From contig CAKUXR010000036.1 of the NCBI GenBank assembly GCA_934700615.1, positions 1-19,612 on the forward strand: DNA of 19,612 bases, given 5' to 3'. The notes below the pieces were generated by a model that did no database searches, had not been told where the DNA came from, and saw only the letters and a program-made list of their open reading frames with translations. The position numbers and the translations under genes were made by a program. The stretch comes from an uncultured Bacteroidales bacterium (GTDB taxonomy: Bacteria; Bacteroidota; Bacteroidia; Bacteroidales; UBA932). How positions within the stretch are numbered: the first letter of the stretch is position 1; the number at the start of each line of letters is the position of its first letter. This document shows positions 1-7,165 of the stretch, piece after piece.

Positions 1-170
1 CTCACTCACAGGCCTCATATCGGATTTCTGTCCGTCAGACCAGATGTTTGCCGCCGGCTTCCTTCAGATTCCGTCTCACGGCGGACACCCTTGCCTTTGG
101 CTGTAACCTTCCCACTATCAGGGCGGTTTAGGGACTTGCACCCTTTAGAGCATGTTCGTGCTGGACGAAC
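1..170 (-). mobile_element. Group II intron, class IIC-like, 5' part (domain I), truncated by window edge
   Basis: On the minus strand, reading down from 170, the sequence matches the domain I start of class IIC group II introns. From memory, the first 40 nt align without a gap to the O. iheyensis intron O.i.I1: both share AGGGTG...AGTCCC at nt 27-40. Further in come GCAAGGGTGTCC, GGAATCTGAAGGAAGC, GGCGGCAAA, GGTCTGA and ATATGAGGC in the same order. The 5' end is therefore placed at 170. It reads GTTCG instead of the usual GUGYG, so the third base departs from consensus. The remaining domains and any reverse transcriptase/maturase gene would lie left of the window. The intron lies in the same orientation as, and immediately after, the terminator at 171-211, as expected of class IIC. 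Class assignment rests on recalled sequence, not on a search. Confidence 0.88.
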
Positions 171-211
171 AAAAAAACGGTGTAAAAAATGACGTAATTT
201 TACACCGTTTT
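171..211 (-). terminator. Intrinsic terminator of the ccsBA operon and intron target site
   Basis: Positions 174-187 and 198-211 are perfect 14-bp complements around a 10-nt loop. Read on the minus strand, the hairpin ends in seven T residues (177-171). This is a textbook Rho-independent terminator for the minus-strand operon ending at 352. On the plus strand only four T residues follow, so it is probably weaker in that direction. The intron 5' end follows directly after the T-tract. Confidence 0.9.
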
Positions 212-269
212 GGAAAACGTGACTTCACACTACCGAGCACGACCACATAAGCAGATATAGGGCTCCCTT

Positions 270-324
270 GCCACTCAGAATGGCTACGTGGTGATGTCCG
301 GGCCCGGTGGCGTGGACAACCACG
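270..324 (-). other. Structured 3' UTR of the ccsBA transcript
   Basis: Two hairpins lie between the ccsBA stop and the terminator. The first is CGTGGT-TGTCC pairing with GGACA-TC-ACCACG (287-299 with 314-324), 11 bp with a 2-nt bulge. The second is GCCA/TGGC at 270-284. Neither is followed by a T-tract. They could stabilise the mRNA 3' end or form part of a small RNA ending at the 171-211 terminator. No promoter match was found for a separate RNA. The rest of 212-351 shows no gene. Confidence 0.4.
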
Positions 325-351
325 GAAAAATCATCCGCCGGCTAACGCCCT

Positions 352-2550
352 CTATGCATAGCTGTGCATGCCGCCGAGGAGGAAATTTACGCCGAAATAG
401 GTAATCAGGACGCTCAGGAAGGCCAGGATACAGTAGAAGTGGAAGAACTTGGTGCTGCGGAAGCACTTGATGGAGGATGAATGGAAAGGCGCCATGTAGA
501 TTAGCATGGTGATGAGGGCCCAGACCTCCTTGGGGTCCCAGCTCCAGTAGCGGCCCCATGAGACATTGGCCCAGACGGCACCGATAAAAATGCCGGCTGT
601 GAGAAGGAAGACGGCCGGGTAAAGCATGAGATGAGACAGGGCTGCAAGAGACTCCGAACGGGCATAGTCACGACAGCGATAACTGATGAGCCCCTGGATG
701 CCGACCAGCATCATCATGGCAAAAAGGGCATACGAGAACATGATGACCATGACGTGGACAGAAAGCAGAGGAGAATGCAGCACCGGCATGAGAGGGGTAA
801 TCTGCGGACTGCCGCTGCCGATCATGGCGACAAGCATCGCAAAAGAAGCGAGCAAAGGACCGAATCCGATGACAATCGGGAACTTGGCATGCATGAGAAG
901 AGTCAGGACAAGCACGGACCAGGCCATGAACTGCATTGTCTCGAAACCGTTGGAAAGAGGGACATGGCCGGAAACAATCCAGCGGAGGACAAGCAGCACC
1001 GTAAGATGAAGAGTCATCACGGCAATGATGGCATAACCGAACATCTTGTCACGACGGTCAGCGACACCGAGAGAAAAACAGATGGCAAGGAGAAGGGACA
1101 ATGTCAGATAAAGCATCACCTGCCAACGCGAGGAATTCAGAGCATTATAGACACGCTCGAGGTTCAGCCTCAGTTCGGAAGGCATAATCTGAGACGCACG
1201 CACACGCTGATAATCAATAATTTTGCCGGCTATCTCCACCGCTCTGGCATTGTCAGAAGCCGAAACACTTTCCGTCAGATAGTCCATTGACCTGCGTACG
1301 AAATTCCACTCCTTTTCGGGAAGGTCGAGAGCCACGTCCTTCTGCCCCGGAGCCAGCCAGGACACCCTTCCGTCAGGACCCGTATAGGGAAACATGCGCA
1401 GAAGTCCGCCGTTGTAGAACATCCTTATGACATTGAACTTCTCATCGGCATCCCTCAAGTGCTTCACCATGTCTGCGTCCCCGTCACGGTAGGCGGCCTC
1501 AAGCGGCGACTTCAGCTTATACACATTAAAGCTGTTCCAGAAATCATCATACGAAGCCCATTGCCCCTTGATACCCAGAGCCTTCTGCGCCACCTTGTCC
1601 TTGATGCGAATCATCGGGACGCTCTCCCATGCGGAAGAATTGAAAGTCCAGCCGGCAAATATTTCATCAGCATCATAATCCTGCCAGGAAGCCTTGCCGG
1701 AGAGTTTCGTCACGAAATCGACAGCAACAGTATTGACCGGACACACCCTCCCGTTGTAGTACACCGCGGTTTTCGCGAACGCATCAGTGACATCACGGTC
1801 AATGCGTCGAGGCTCAGCAGCGCCGGCACTCAAAGGCAAGCCAAGAAAGAGCAGCAGAGCCACAGCTTTCAATGAATTGGACGCCAACGCTTTACGATAC
1901 CACATGAGAAGCTGCGTCGAGCGTCCGCACAGAAGAACCACCATCGAAAAGAGCAGAAGAGCATAGCCGATATAGGTCAATGCTATTCCCCACGGGTCAT
2001 ACAGGACACGGAGGCTGGAACCCAGCATATCATCGTCATAACCCGCCTGGGTAAAGCGGAAACCGCGGAAACGGCCGATGTTGTTCATGGACACATCCAC
2101 CCTAGCACCTTCGGCGGCAAGATGCGAAACATAATCCATAGGAGAATCGGTACCGGGATAATATTCCACCTCGAAGTCATTGAGCGTCAATGCAAAACCG
2201 AGGTCACAAGATGCACTGTCAGCGGACATGAAAGTCGTGACGGTCTCGCCCTTGCGGAGATGAATGCTGCCGCGCTCGGAAGTAAGATATGTTGTCAATG
2301 CCCCTGCGAGGATGACAAGAAACGAAATATGAAGGAAAAATACCGGAAGCCGTTTCTGGAGACCTGCTTTCAGCATATAGACAAGGCTTATGACGGCCAA
2401 TGCTGCCCACAGAAGGACGAACCACCAGGTCCCATAGACATTGGCAGAGACAAAGTCAGCCCCTCTCATATTCTCCACGCATGTGGCGGCTGCCATAACA
2501 AGGATAATCACTACCGCCAAAGATATTACAGTGTACTTAAGATTCTTCAT
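352..2550 (-). CDS. ccsBA: Fused ResB-CcsA (CcsBA) system II cytochrome c biogenesis protein
   Basis: A 732-residue inner-membrane protein that would export heme and attach it to CXXCH motifs of periplasmic c-type cytochromes. The N-terminal ResB/CcsB part (about 1-220) has membrane segments near 8-24, 43-60, 70-88 and 188-208. The C-terminal CcsA part (about 475-732) is multi-spanning and carries the heme-handling WWD motif at 665-675 (WGRYWSWDPKE). Candidate heme-ligand histidines lie before it (H529, H592, H599) and after it in MAPFH. Between the halves lies a soluble region of about 230 residues (246-475). It is preceded by a signal-peptide-like stretch (225-245, ending SAGAAEP). It is the last gene of the operon, 115 bp after the DUF1111 di-heme gene, so that protein is its obvious client. 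It could also serve other cytochromes such as NrfA-type proteins elsewhere in the genome. Family assignment is secure; client choice is inferred. Confidence 0.93.
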   Translation of the reverse strand: MKNLKYTVISLAVVIILVMAAATCVENMRGADFVSANVYGTWWFVLLWAALAVISLVYMLKAGLQKRLPVFFLHISFLVILAGALTTYLTSERGSIHLRKGETVTTFMSADSASCDLGFALTLNDFEVEYYPGTDSPMDYVSHLAAEGARVDVSMNNIGRFRGFRFTQAGYDDDMLGSSLRVLYDPWGIALTYIGYALLLFSMVVLLCGRSTQLLMWYRKALASNSLKAVALLLFLGLPLSAGAAEPRRIDRDVTDAFAKTAVYYNGRVCPVNTVAVDFVTKLSGKASWQDYDADEIFAGWTFNSSAWESVPMIRIKDKVAQKALGIKGQWASYDDFWNSFNVYKLKSPLEAAYRDGDADMVKHLRDADEKFNVIRMFYNGGLLRMFPYTGPDGRVSWLAPGQKDVALDLPEKEWNFVRRSMDYLTESVSASDNARAVEIAGKIIDYQRVRASQIMPSELRLNLERVYNALNSSRWQVMLYLTLSLLLAICFSLGVADRRDKMFGYAIIAVMTLHLTVLLVLRWIVSGHVPLSNGFETMQFMAWSVLVLTLLMHAKFPIVIGFGPLLASFAMLVAMIGSGSPQITPLMPVLHSPLLSVHVMVIMFSYALFAMMMLVGIQGLISYRCRDYARSESLAALSHLMLYPAVFLLTAGIFIGAVWANVSWGRYWSWDPKEVWALITMLIYMAPFHSSSIKCFRSTKFFHFYCILAFLSVLITYFGVNFLLGGMHSYA

Positions 2551-2603
2551 ATCGGTTCATTCACAAAGACTTACATCCGGAAAAATCCAGATTATCACAA
2601 TAA

Positions 2604-2638
2604 CCTTTCAGCGACCACACATGGCAGCCACTGAAAGG
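2604..2638 (-). other. Intergenic hairpin between DUF1111 gene and ccsBA
   Basis: CCTTTCAG (2604-2611) and CTGAAAGG (2631-2638) form a perfect 8-bp stem with a 19-nt loop. No T-tract follows on either strand, so it is not a standard terminator. It could be a processing or stability element that sets the ccsBA level relative to the upstream genes. Chance is not excluded. Confidence 0.35.
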
Positions 2639-2665
2639 CAAACACAACCAATTATTATGTCAATA

Positions 2666-4363
2666 TTATATTGACTCACAGAAATAGACGACCGCAGCAC
2701 GCTGTTCGGCAGTGAGTTTGCGGAATGCCTCGATGGAGCCACGCGCATCACTCTTCGCATTGCCATGCCACATGATGGCCTCCAGTGTATTCCTTGCGCG
2801 GCAGTCATGCAGACGGTCCTCGGCGCCAGTGCAAAGTTTGCTCAGGCCACGACCCCAGAGAGGAGTCGTACGGCACCAGCCGGTACGGATATCATTGACC
2901 ATATGAAGACGATGCTGTACAAAATCTGTGTAAGGCCAGATGGTCTGCTTCGGGTAACGCGGCATGTCTGAATCCGAGAACATGAGGTTAGGATCCTGGA
3001 TATGGTCCTCTCCTGTCGTCCATGAAGGACGGTGGCAGGCATCACAATGAAGCTCAGAGAAGAGACGTTTTCCTTCATTGAACTTCTCCGTTCCGACATT
3101 TCTGGCGGCAGGGACAGCAAGTCCCCTGTGCCAGATCATCAGGTTCTTGTACTGCTGGTCAGACATCTCAGGGTCCTGATTCTTGCCTGTCAGATAGTTA
3201 TAGATATTCTGCGCGACATCATCGGTGCGCCACTCGGGATGCTTCTTGTCCGGGTCAATGCTTTCGATATATTCAGGGAACTCCGCCTGGACATCCTTGT
3301 CATTCATCGCGGTCTTGGCGTAATATGTACCGGCCAAGTCGAGATAGTGGTAACGGCGGTCAGAACGGGTAACATTGGTAATGTTCCAGATGGCATTGGC
3401 ACCGGCGGCGTCAAGCAGCGGTCCGCGCGAAAGCGCATAGGTGTAGCGGCGGACATACTCGGTTCCGTTGCCCTGGACGGTATTCTTGTATTTGCTCGTC
3501 CACTTCATGCCGGCCTGATCCCAATATGCAGGATTCAGCGCATCAGTCTTGCCGATGGAATTATAATATTCGCTCTCCTTGATCCACTGTTTGGTAATCT
3601 CTTCGTCAGGGATGGCGTCGGTAAGACCTGTACCATAGATGCCGATTGTGGATTCGAGTTTGACTCCTATTTCCTCAGCGACCTGGTCAGCCGGAATCGT
3701 AACCATCTGACCGTCACGCTTTACTACTACAGGAGCATAGAAAGCATCGGCGGAAATGCTGACTTCAGGATAAATCAGCTCGTATGTTTCCCCGTCAGGG
3801 AACTTGTTGCCCCACTCGTCCACGTAAGTTTTCCACTCGATAGGTGAAATTCCCGACTCATCCACCGGTGCCTTGAACGGCTTGGTAGCCATGGTCTGAG
3901 GCATACCGGCAACGGACATTACATATGCCTCCGTTTTCTTGTCATAAATCACAAGGAGATAGCCGTTTCCCATATCGCTGGCACGGTAGCGGGTCTGTCT
4001 TTTACCGTGTCCATAGTTCGGATGACAATACAAACATCCCGGACGGACAGCCAGAGGGCCGAGGCCTGTGAAAGCGCCATCCTTGTTTTCATTGTAATCC
4101 CTCTCGAAAAGAGTTTCACCATTCTGAAACTCCATTCCCATACCGGCCTGTTCAATGGCCTGAGTAGGCTGCTGATACGCATAGGCATTGACAACACTCG
4201 TGGTTCCGAGCACGCCTCCGGCGTAATATTCAGCCGGGTGCTCTGTAGTAGTGCCCGGGCCGATATCGATGATATCGTCAATGTTTTTTTCAGGGTCATC
4301 GCTTTTGCAGCCTGCGGCGGCGAGCGAGAGCATTGTCAATGCTAAAATGGAATAATGTTTCAT
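2666..4363 (-). CDS. DUF1111 di-heme c-type cytochrome lipoprotein (putative peroxidase/oxidoreductase)
   Basis: A 565-residue predicted lipoprotein. The lipobox AAAGC puts the lipid on C19. Two CXXCH heme sites are visible, CLYCH at 110-114 and CDACH at 440-444. The C-terminal region TPLWGRG ... RLHDCRARNTLEAIMWHG (from about 500) is the conserved tail of the DUF1111 'di-heme oxidoreductase/thiol oxidoreductase' family, related to di-heme peroxidases (MauG/CcpA). In most members I recall, LHDGRA carries Gly where C521 stands here. Other unpaired cysteines lie at the WCRTT, KLCTG and YFCES positions. Residues after the lipid Cys read KSDDPE, close to the acidic lipoprotein export signal of Bacteroidetes, so cell-surface display is possible. 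It lies 70 bp after the imelysin gene and before ccsBA, which would mature it. The substrate is unknown; an iron-linked redox role is inferred from neighbours. Confidence 0.88.
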   Translation of the reverse strand: MKHYSILALTMLSLAAAGCKSDDPEKNIDDIIDIGPGTTTEHPAEYYAGGVLGTTSVVNAYAYQQPTQAIEQAGMGMEFQNGETLFERDYNENKDGAFTGLGPLAVRPGCLYCHPNYGHGKRQTRYRASDMGNGYLLVIYDKKTEAYVMSVAGMPQTMATKPFKAPVDESGISPIEWKTYVDEWGNKFPDGETYELIYPEVSISADAFYAPVVVKRDGQMVTIPADQVAEEIGVKLESTIGIYGTGLTDAIPDEEITKQWIKESEYYNSIGKTDALNPAYWDQAGMKWTSKYKNTVQGNGTEYVRRYTYALSRGPLLDAAGANAIWNITNVTRSDRRYHYLDLAGTYYAKTAMNDKDVQAEFPEYIESIDPDKKHPEWRTDDVAQNIYNYLTGKNQDPEMSDQQYKNLMIWHRGLAVPAARNVGTEKFNEGKRLFSELHCDACHRPSWTTGEDHIQDPNLMFSDSDMPRYPKQTIWPYTDFVQHRLHMVNDIRTGWCRTTPLWGRGLSKLCTGAEDRLHDCRARNTLEAIMWHGNAKSDARGSIEAFRKLTAEQRAAVVYFCESI

Positions 4364-4433
4364 AGAAATTCAATTTGCGCAAAAGGTCGGCGGCCCGTAT
4401 GAACCGCCAACCGACATTGATATCAGATAATAA

Positions 4434-5603
4434 TTATTTGTTCCAGGTGATTTCCTTCAGGGCCTTTACGAGAAGTGCGTCATTGTCGGCAAGAGCACGA
4501 TATGTCGGCTTCACGGTCTTCTCCACGAACTCTTCATTGACAACCTTGAACTTGGCCTCAACAGTGGCATTGTCAGAATATCCTTCGAGAATATCATCAA
4601 GTTTGTTGAGGGCGTCCTCAAGTGCGTCGAGCGCTTCCATAGCGGTTTTTGCGCTCTGGTCAGTATAGTTGAGGACGAAAGGACGTTTCATACTGTTGAT
4701 TGCCTCGAGAGCAGCCTCAAGTTTAGCCTCAACATTCTCTGCTGCCGCTTTTGTCTGCTGGAAAGTCAGGCAGACACCGATAAGGGAAGTCGATTTCGGA
4801 GTCTTTCCGTTCTGGTCAAATCCGCCGTAAAGCGTATGTTTACAAGACATTATATTGTCATAGAAGTCCTGAATGGAGTTATATGCATGTGGAGACTCGA
4901 TATAGTTCACATCCTCACCTGTTGCAGGAGAACCAATCTTGGAATCGCGGACCTCACCGATAATATCATTGGCACCGGCGATAATCTGGCGGGTTGCAAG
5001 TGTTACGCTGGAGTAGCGGGATCCGGCCTTTCCTGCGTTCTTGAAGTCCTCTCCGTAATCCTCAGATTCGAATTCCACTTCATCGAGAAGAGCCTGCTCA
5101 GCTTCTGAAACTTCACCGCCCCAGGCATTGACAAGTTTCAATGAACTCAGATAAAGGTCCTGGGCGGCAGTCTGCGCGAACCATACCTCATCAGCAGTCA
5201 TATCCTCGATCTTGCGGGACTTGCCTTCCCTGAATATAAGGTATTCTACCGCGTGGAAGCCAGTAAGATTCTGACCTGTAGCGATATTGTTCTCCATAAT
5301 CGCAGCATCGTCCTCGTCGGTTGCAGGGTTATATTTCTTCATGTATTTGTCGAACTGCACGCGGTCAAACGGCCATGTGTCAGTGTGAGGGTCCAGACCG
5401 TAGTCACCGGCAGGGCCGAAAAGGAAGGCCTCTGACCACTCCCAGTCCTGACGTGCGAGTTTCCAATAATCTCCGGCGGAAGCGACCATAGCGTCAGTTC
5501 CGTTGAGGTCAGGGTTTACACTGGATTTCTCCTCTGTGCCCTTTTCACAGCTTACCGCCATCAATGCAGCGAAGGCGGCAAGAATCAATTTGATAGATTT
5601 CAT
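4434..5603 (-). CDS. Imelysin-like (M75 family) lipoprotein, probable metal-binding
   Basis: A 389-residue lipoprotein with lipobox MAVSC (lipid on C19). It has the family hallmarks: WSEAFLFGPAGDYGLDPHTD (about 56-75) and the GxHxxE signature GFHAVE (115-120), with a downstream helical core. Imelysin-like proteins share a fold with EfeO and are linked to iron uptake. Despite the M75 label, peptidase activity is doubtful in this family. The gene lies 48 bp after the beta-barrel gene and 70 bp before the DUF1111 di-heme gene. The imelysin plus DUF1111 pairing is one I also recall from Pseudomonas, where the imelysin is iron-regulated. The likely role is capture or handling of iron at the envelope, perhaps using the redox partner to change its oxidation state. 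No Fur-type operator was recognised. Confidence 0.88.
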   Translation of the reverse strand: MKSIKLILAAFAALMAVSCEKGTEEKSSVNPDLNGTDAMVASAGDYWKLARQDWEWSEAFLFGPAGDYGLDPHTDTWPFDRVQFDKYMKKYNPATDEDDAAIMENNIATGQNLTGFHAVEYLIFREGKSRKIEDMTADEVWFAQTAAQDLYLSSLKLVNAWGGEVSEAEQALLDEVEFESEDYGEDFKNAGKAGSRYSSVTLATRQIIAGANDIIGEVRDSKIGSPATGEDVNYIESPHAYNSIQDFYDNIMSCKHTLYGGFDQNGKTPKSTSLIGVCLTFQQTKAAAENVEAKLEAALEAINSMKRPFVLNYTDQSAKTAMEALDALEDALNKLDDILEGYSDNATVEAKFKVVNEEFVEKTVKPTYRALADNDALLVKALKEITWNK

Positions 5604-5651
5604 ATTATAAAGTTTTTATGATTCAAGAAGTTACGTCTTATATGGGGCCCA

Positions 5652-6998
5652 TTATCTGTTGAACCATCCGACGAAAGCTATGCCGATAGAAAGTGACGTC
5701 TCATTGTTGTATTCCTCGGCCAGAAACCTCTTGGCATACTCGGCCTTGATGATTATCTGAGGGATAGGCATGTAGTTCAAACCCACCGACATACGTCTCA
5801 CATGGTCGAACTCGTAGGCCACTTTCTTGTTTCCGGAAGCATAGGTATTGTAATCCTCATACCTGCCGAACACATAGAGTTTCTGGCTGTCTTTCAGCCT
5901 GTTCACAAGTCCGAAAACATTATATCCGGCCTCTCCTCCGAATGAATATGCACTGGTTCCTATCGGGGAATGCTTGGATGGAGAACCATCCTGCTGGGTA
6001 TGTTTCGGAAAGGCATTGCAGAATGTGGTAATACGCTCAGCATCAGAAAGATGCGCATAGGTAGCATTGCCTCTTACTATGAGGTTCCACCTGTTCAGTT
6101 CGAATCCGAAGCTGCCTATGGCAAGTTCTCCGTGACAGTCGTCATAGGATGCGCTGGCTTTTCTCTCGGTATTCCTGAAGGTGTAGCCATAATAGCCGCT
6201 CAGGCTGAGCCTCAAGCCCTTGACAGAGTAGTTGTCAATCCTGGCCGCGCCTGCATAGACATTTCCGATCTTGTATTCATAAGGGCTGGTTGCGCCATAA
6301 TGCGCGAAACAGTCATGTCCGAAGCGCTCCGCATCGAGTCCGGAGGTAAAGATGGCCTCATATCTCCACTGCGGCAGTTTTCCCCAGAGAGATACTCCCA
6401 CCTGATGCCATGTGTTCGGAAGGAATTTGGCTTCACCTTCAGTACGATAGACGGAAAAGAATTCATTAGGAAGGTGGTACTGGTTTATTTCACCGACAGG
6501 GATAATGATTTCGCCCGCCTTGACATTGAACGTCCCGCTCCAGAAGGCCTTGTTCAGCCAGAACTGCTCGAGGGCGACTTCACCTCCTCTTTCCACTTCT
6601 GCCTCGTACTCTCCGCTCTCGTCAGCGTCGATTTCGACTGCCGATTCGGTTCCGCCATGCTCGAATTCGATTTCCATTCCCATGGTCCAGCCCTTTCCGA
6701 AGTTGTATCCGAGGTTCAGGGTTACGTGAGGCAGGTCGAATCTTCCGTGTGACTTGTCATCCTTGTATGTAGCCGGGTCACGGTAACGGTTGAAATGCTG
6801 GCTGTAAAAATTGCGTGACATCACTGCCTCGCCATATCCGCCTATGGACAGACGGCTTAGGGCATTGTTTGCTCGGGAAACAGCTTTTTCTGTCTTGGCT
6901 TCTTCAGGTTTAAGGTTTTCAGTCTCTTCGTTCTGAGCATTGGCAGCAAGACTTGCCGTCATCATGACTGCTGCCACGAAAATATATTTGTTCACCAT
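5652..6998 (-). CDS. Outer-membrane beta-barrel (porin-like) protein
   Basis: A 448-residue protein with a type I signal peptide (cleavage likely after ANA, residue 21). The mature part consists of repeated amphipathic strands with aromatic girdles (for example GYNFGKGW, YGYTFRN, SVGLNYMPI). It ends in a strand SLSIGIAFVGWFNR, typical of barrel assembly signals. A short charged linker (about 24-42, rich in E and K) follows the signal peptide. It is the first gene of the operon, directly downstream of the promoter at 7048-7079. A specific porin family (such as OprP/OprO-like) cannot be assigned by eye. In this context it may admit the metal or substrate handled by the imelysin-like and di-heme lipoproteins. 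The outer-membrane location is well supported; the cargo is not known. Confidence 0.75.
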   Translation of the reverse strand: MVNKYIFVAAVMMTASLAANAQNEETENLKPEEAKTEKAVSRANNALSRLSIGGYGEAVMSRNFYSQHFNRYRDPATYKDDKSHGRFDLPHVTLNLGYNFGKGWTMGMEIEFEHGGTESAVEIDADESGEYEAEVERGGEVALEQFWLNKAFWSGTFNVKAGEIIIPVGEINQYHLPNEFFSVYRTEGEAKFLPNTWHQVGVSLWGKLPQWRYEAIFTSGLDAERFGHDCFAHYGATSPYEYKIGNVYAGAARIDNYSVKGLRLSLSGYYGYTFRNTERKASASYDDCHGELAIGSFGFELNRWNLIVRGNATYAHLSDAERITTFCNAFPKHTQQDGSPSKHSPIGTSAYSFGGEAGYNVFGLVNRLKDSQKLYVFGRYEDYNTYASGNKKVAYEFDHVRRMSVGLNYMPIPQIIIKAEYAKRFLAEEYNNETSLSIGIAFVGWFNR

Positions 6999-7047
6999 TT
7001 GCTTTGTCGTTTATCCCGTCAGTCCGGGAACCTCTATAAATCGGATG

Positions 7048-7079
7048 CAAAGTTATGGTGCACGAAAAAAGCGGACAAT
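7048..7079 (-). promoter_or_regulatory. Bacteroides-type promoter for the beta-barrel/imelysin/DUF1111/ccsBA operon
   Basis: On the minus strand ATTG (7079-7076), a 20-nt spacer, then TAACTTTG (7055-7048) fits the Bacteroidetes primary-sigma consensus (-33 TTTG, -7 TAnnTTTG). Transcription would start near 7042, about 44 nt before the ATG at 6998. The -33 element lies inside the stem of the upstream gene's terminator (7071-7102). Confidence 0.75.
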
Positions 7080-7102
7080 CCCAAAATATTGGTATTGTCC
7101 GC
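7065..7102 (-). terminator. Intrinsic terminator after the DUF4886 gene
   Basis: GCGGACAAT (7071-7079) pairs perfectly with ATTGTCCGC (7094-7102). On the minus strand the stem is followed by six T residues (7070-7065). It terminates the DUF4886 transcript and insulates the next operon, whose promoter overlaps it. Confidence 0.85.
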
Positions 7103-7109
7103 TCAGGTT

Positions 7110-7150
7110 CTAATTATAATTAGGTATTCAGGTTTTTCCGCATCGGAAAA
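7110..7150. repeat. Palindrome and short hairpin in the DUF4886 3' UTR
   Basis: A perfect 14-bp palindrome CTAATTATAATTAG occupies 7110-7123. A hairpin TTTTCCG-CAT-CGGAAAA occupies 7134-7150. Both lie between the stop at 7166 and the terminator. The palindrome is a candidate protein-binding site or an mRNA structure. TCAGGT occurs at 7103, 7128 and 7158. No function can be assigned. Confidence 0.35.
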
Positions 7151-7165
7151 TAAGTAATCAGGTAC

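Noticed and set aside
1..170. rRNA, RNase P or tmRNA as explanation for the structured left end
   Set aside because: The order of conserved blocks fits group II domain I without gaps over the first 40 nt, and no rRNA or tmRNA hallmarks were seen.
284..559. A 91-codon minus-strand frame overlapping the ccsBA 3' end
   Set aside because: It lies out of frame within the WWD-motif region of ccsBA and has Pro/His/Leu-rich low-complexity composition. It is not a separate gene.
631..1290. A 219-codon basic, His-rich frame opposite ccsBA
   Set aside because: The composition is that of reverse-complemented membrane-protein codons, not a real protein.
3032..3847. A 271-codon open frame on the plus strand opposite the DUF1111 gene
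   Set aside because: It is entirely antisense to a gene with clear heme motifs and has no recognisable domain. The same pattern (long antisense frames) recurs opposite most genes here and follows from codon bias.
4364..4433. GC-rich hairpin between the imelysin and DUF1111 genes as a terminator
   Set aside because: The pairing (GTCGG/CCGAC or GGCGG/CCGCC) is short and interrupted, with no T-tract. The genes most likely share one transcript.
5970..6752. A 260-codon open frame on the plus strand opposite the beta-barrel gene
   Set aside because: It is a shadow frame. The minus-strand protein has a signal peptide and barrel pattern, and this one has nothing recognisable.
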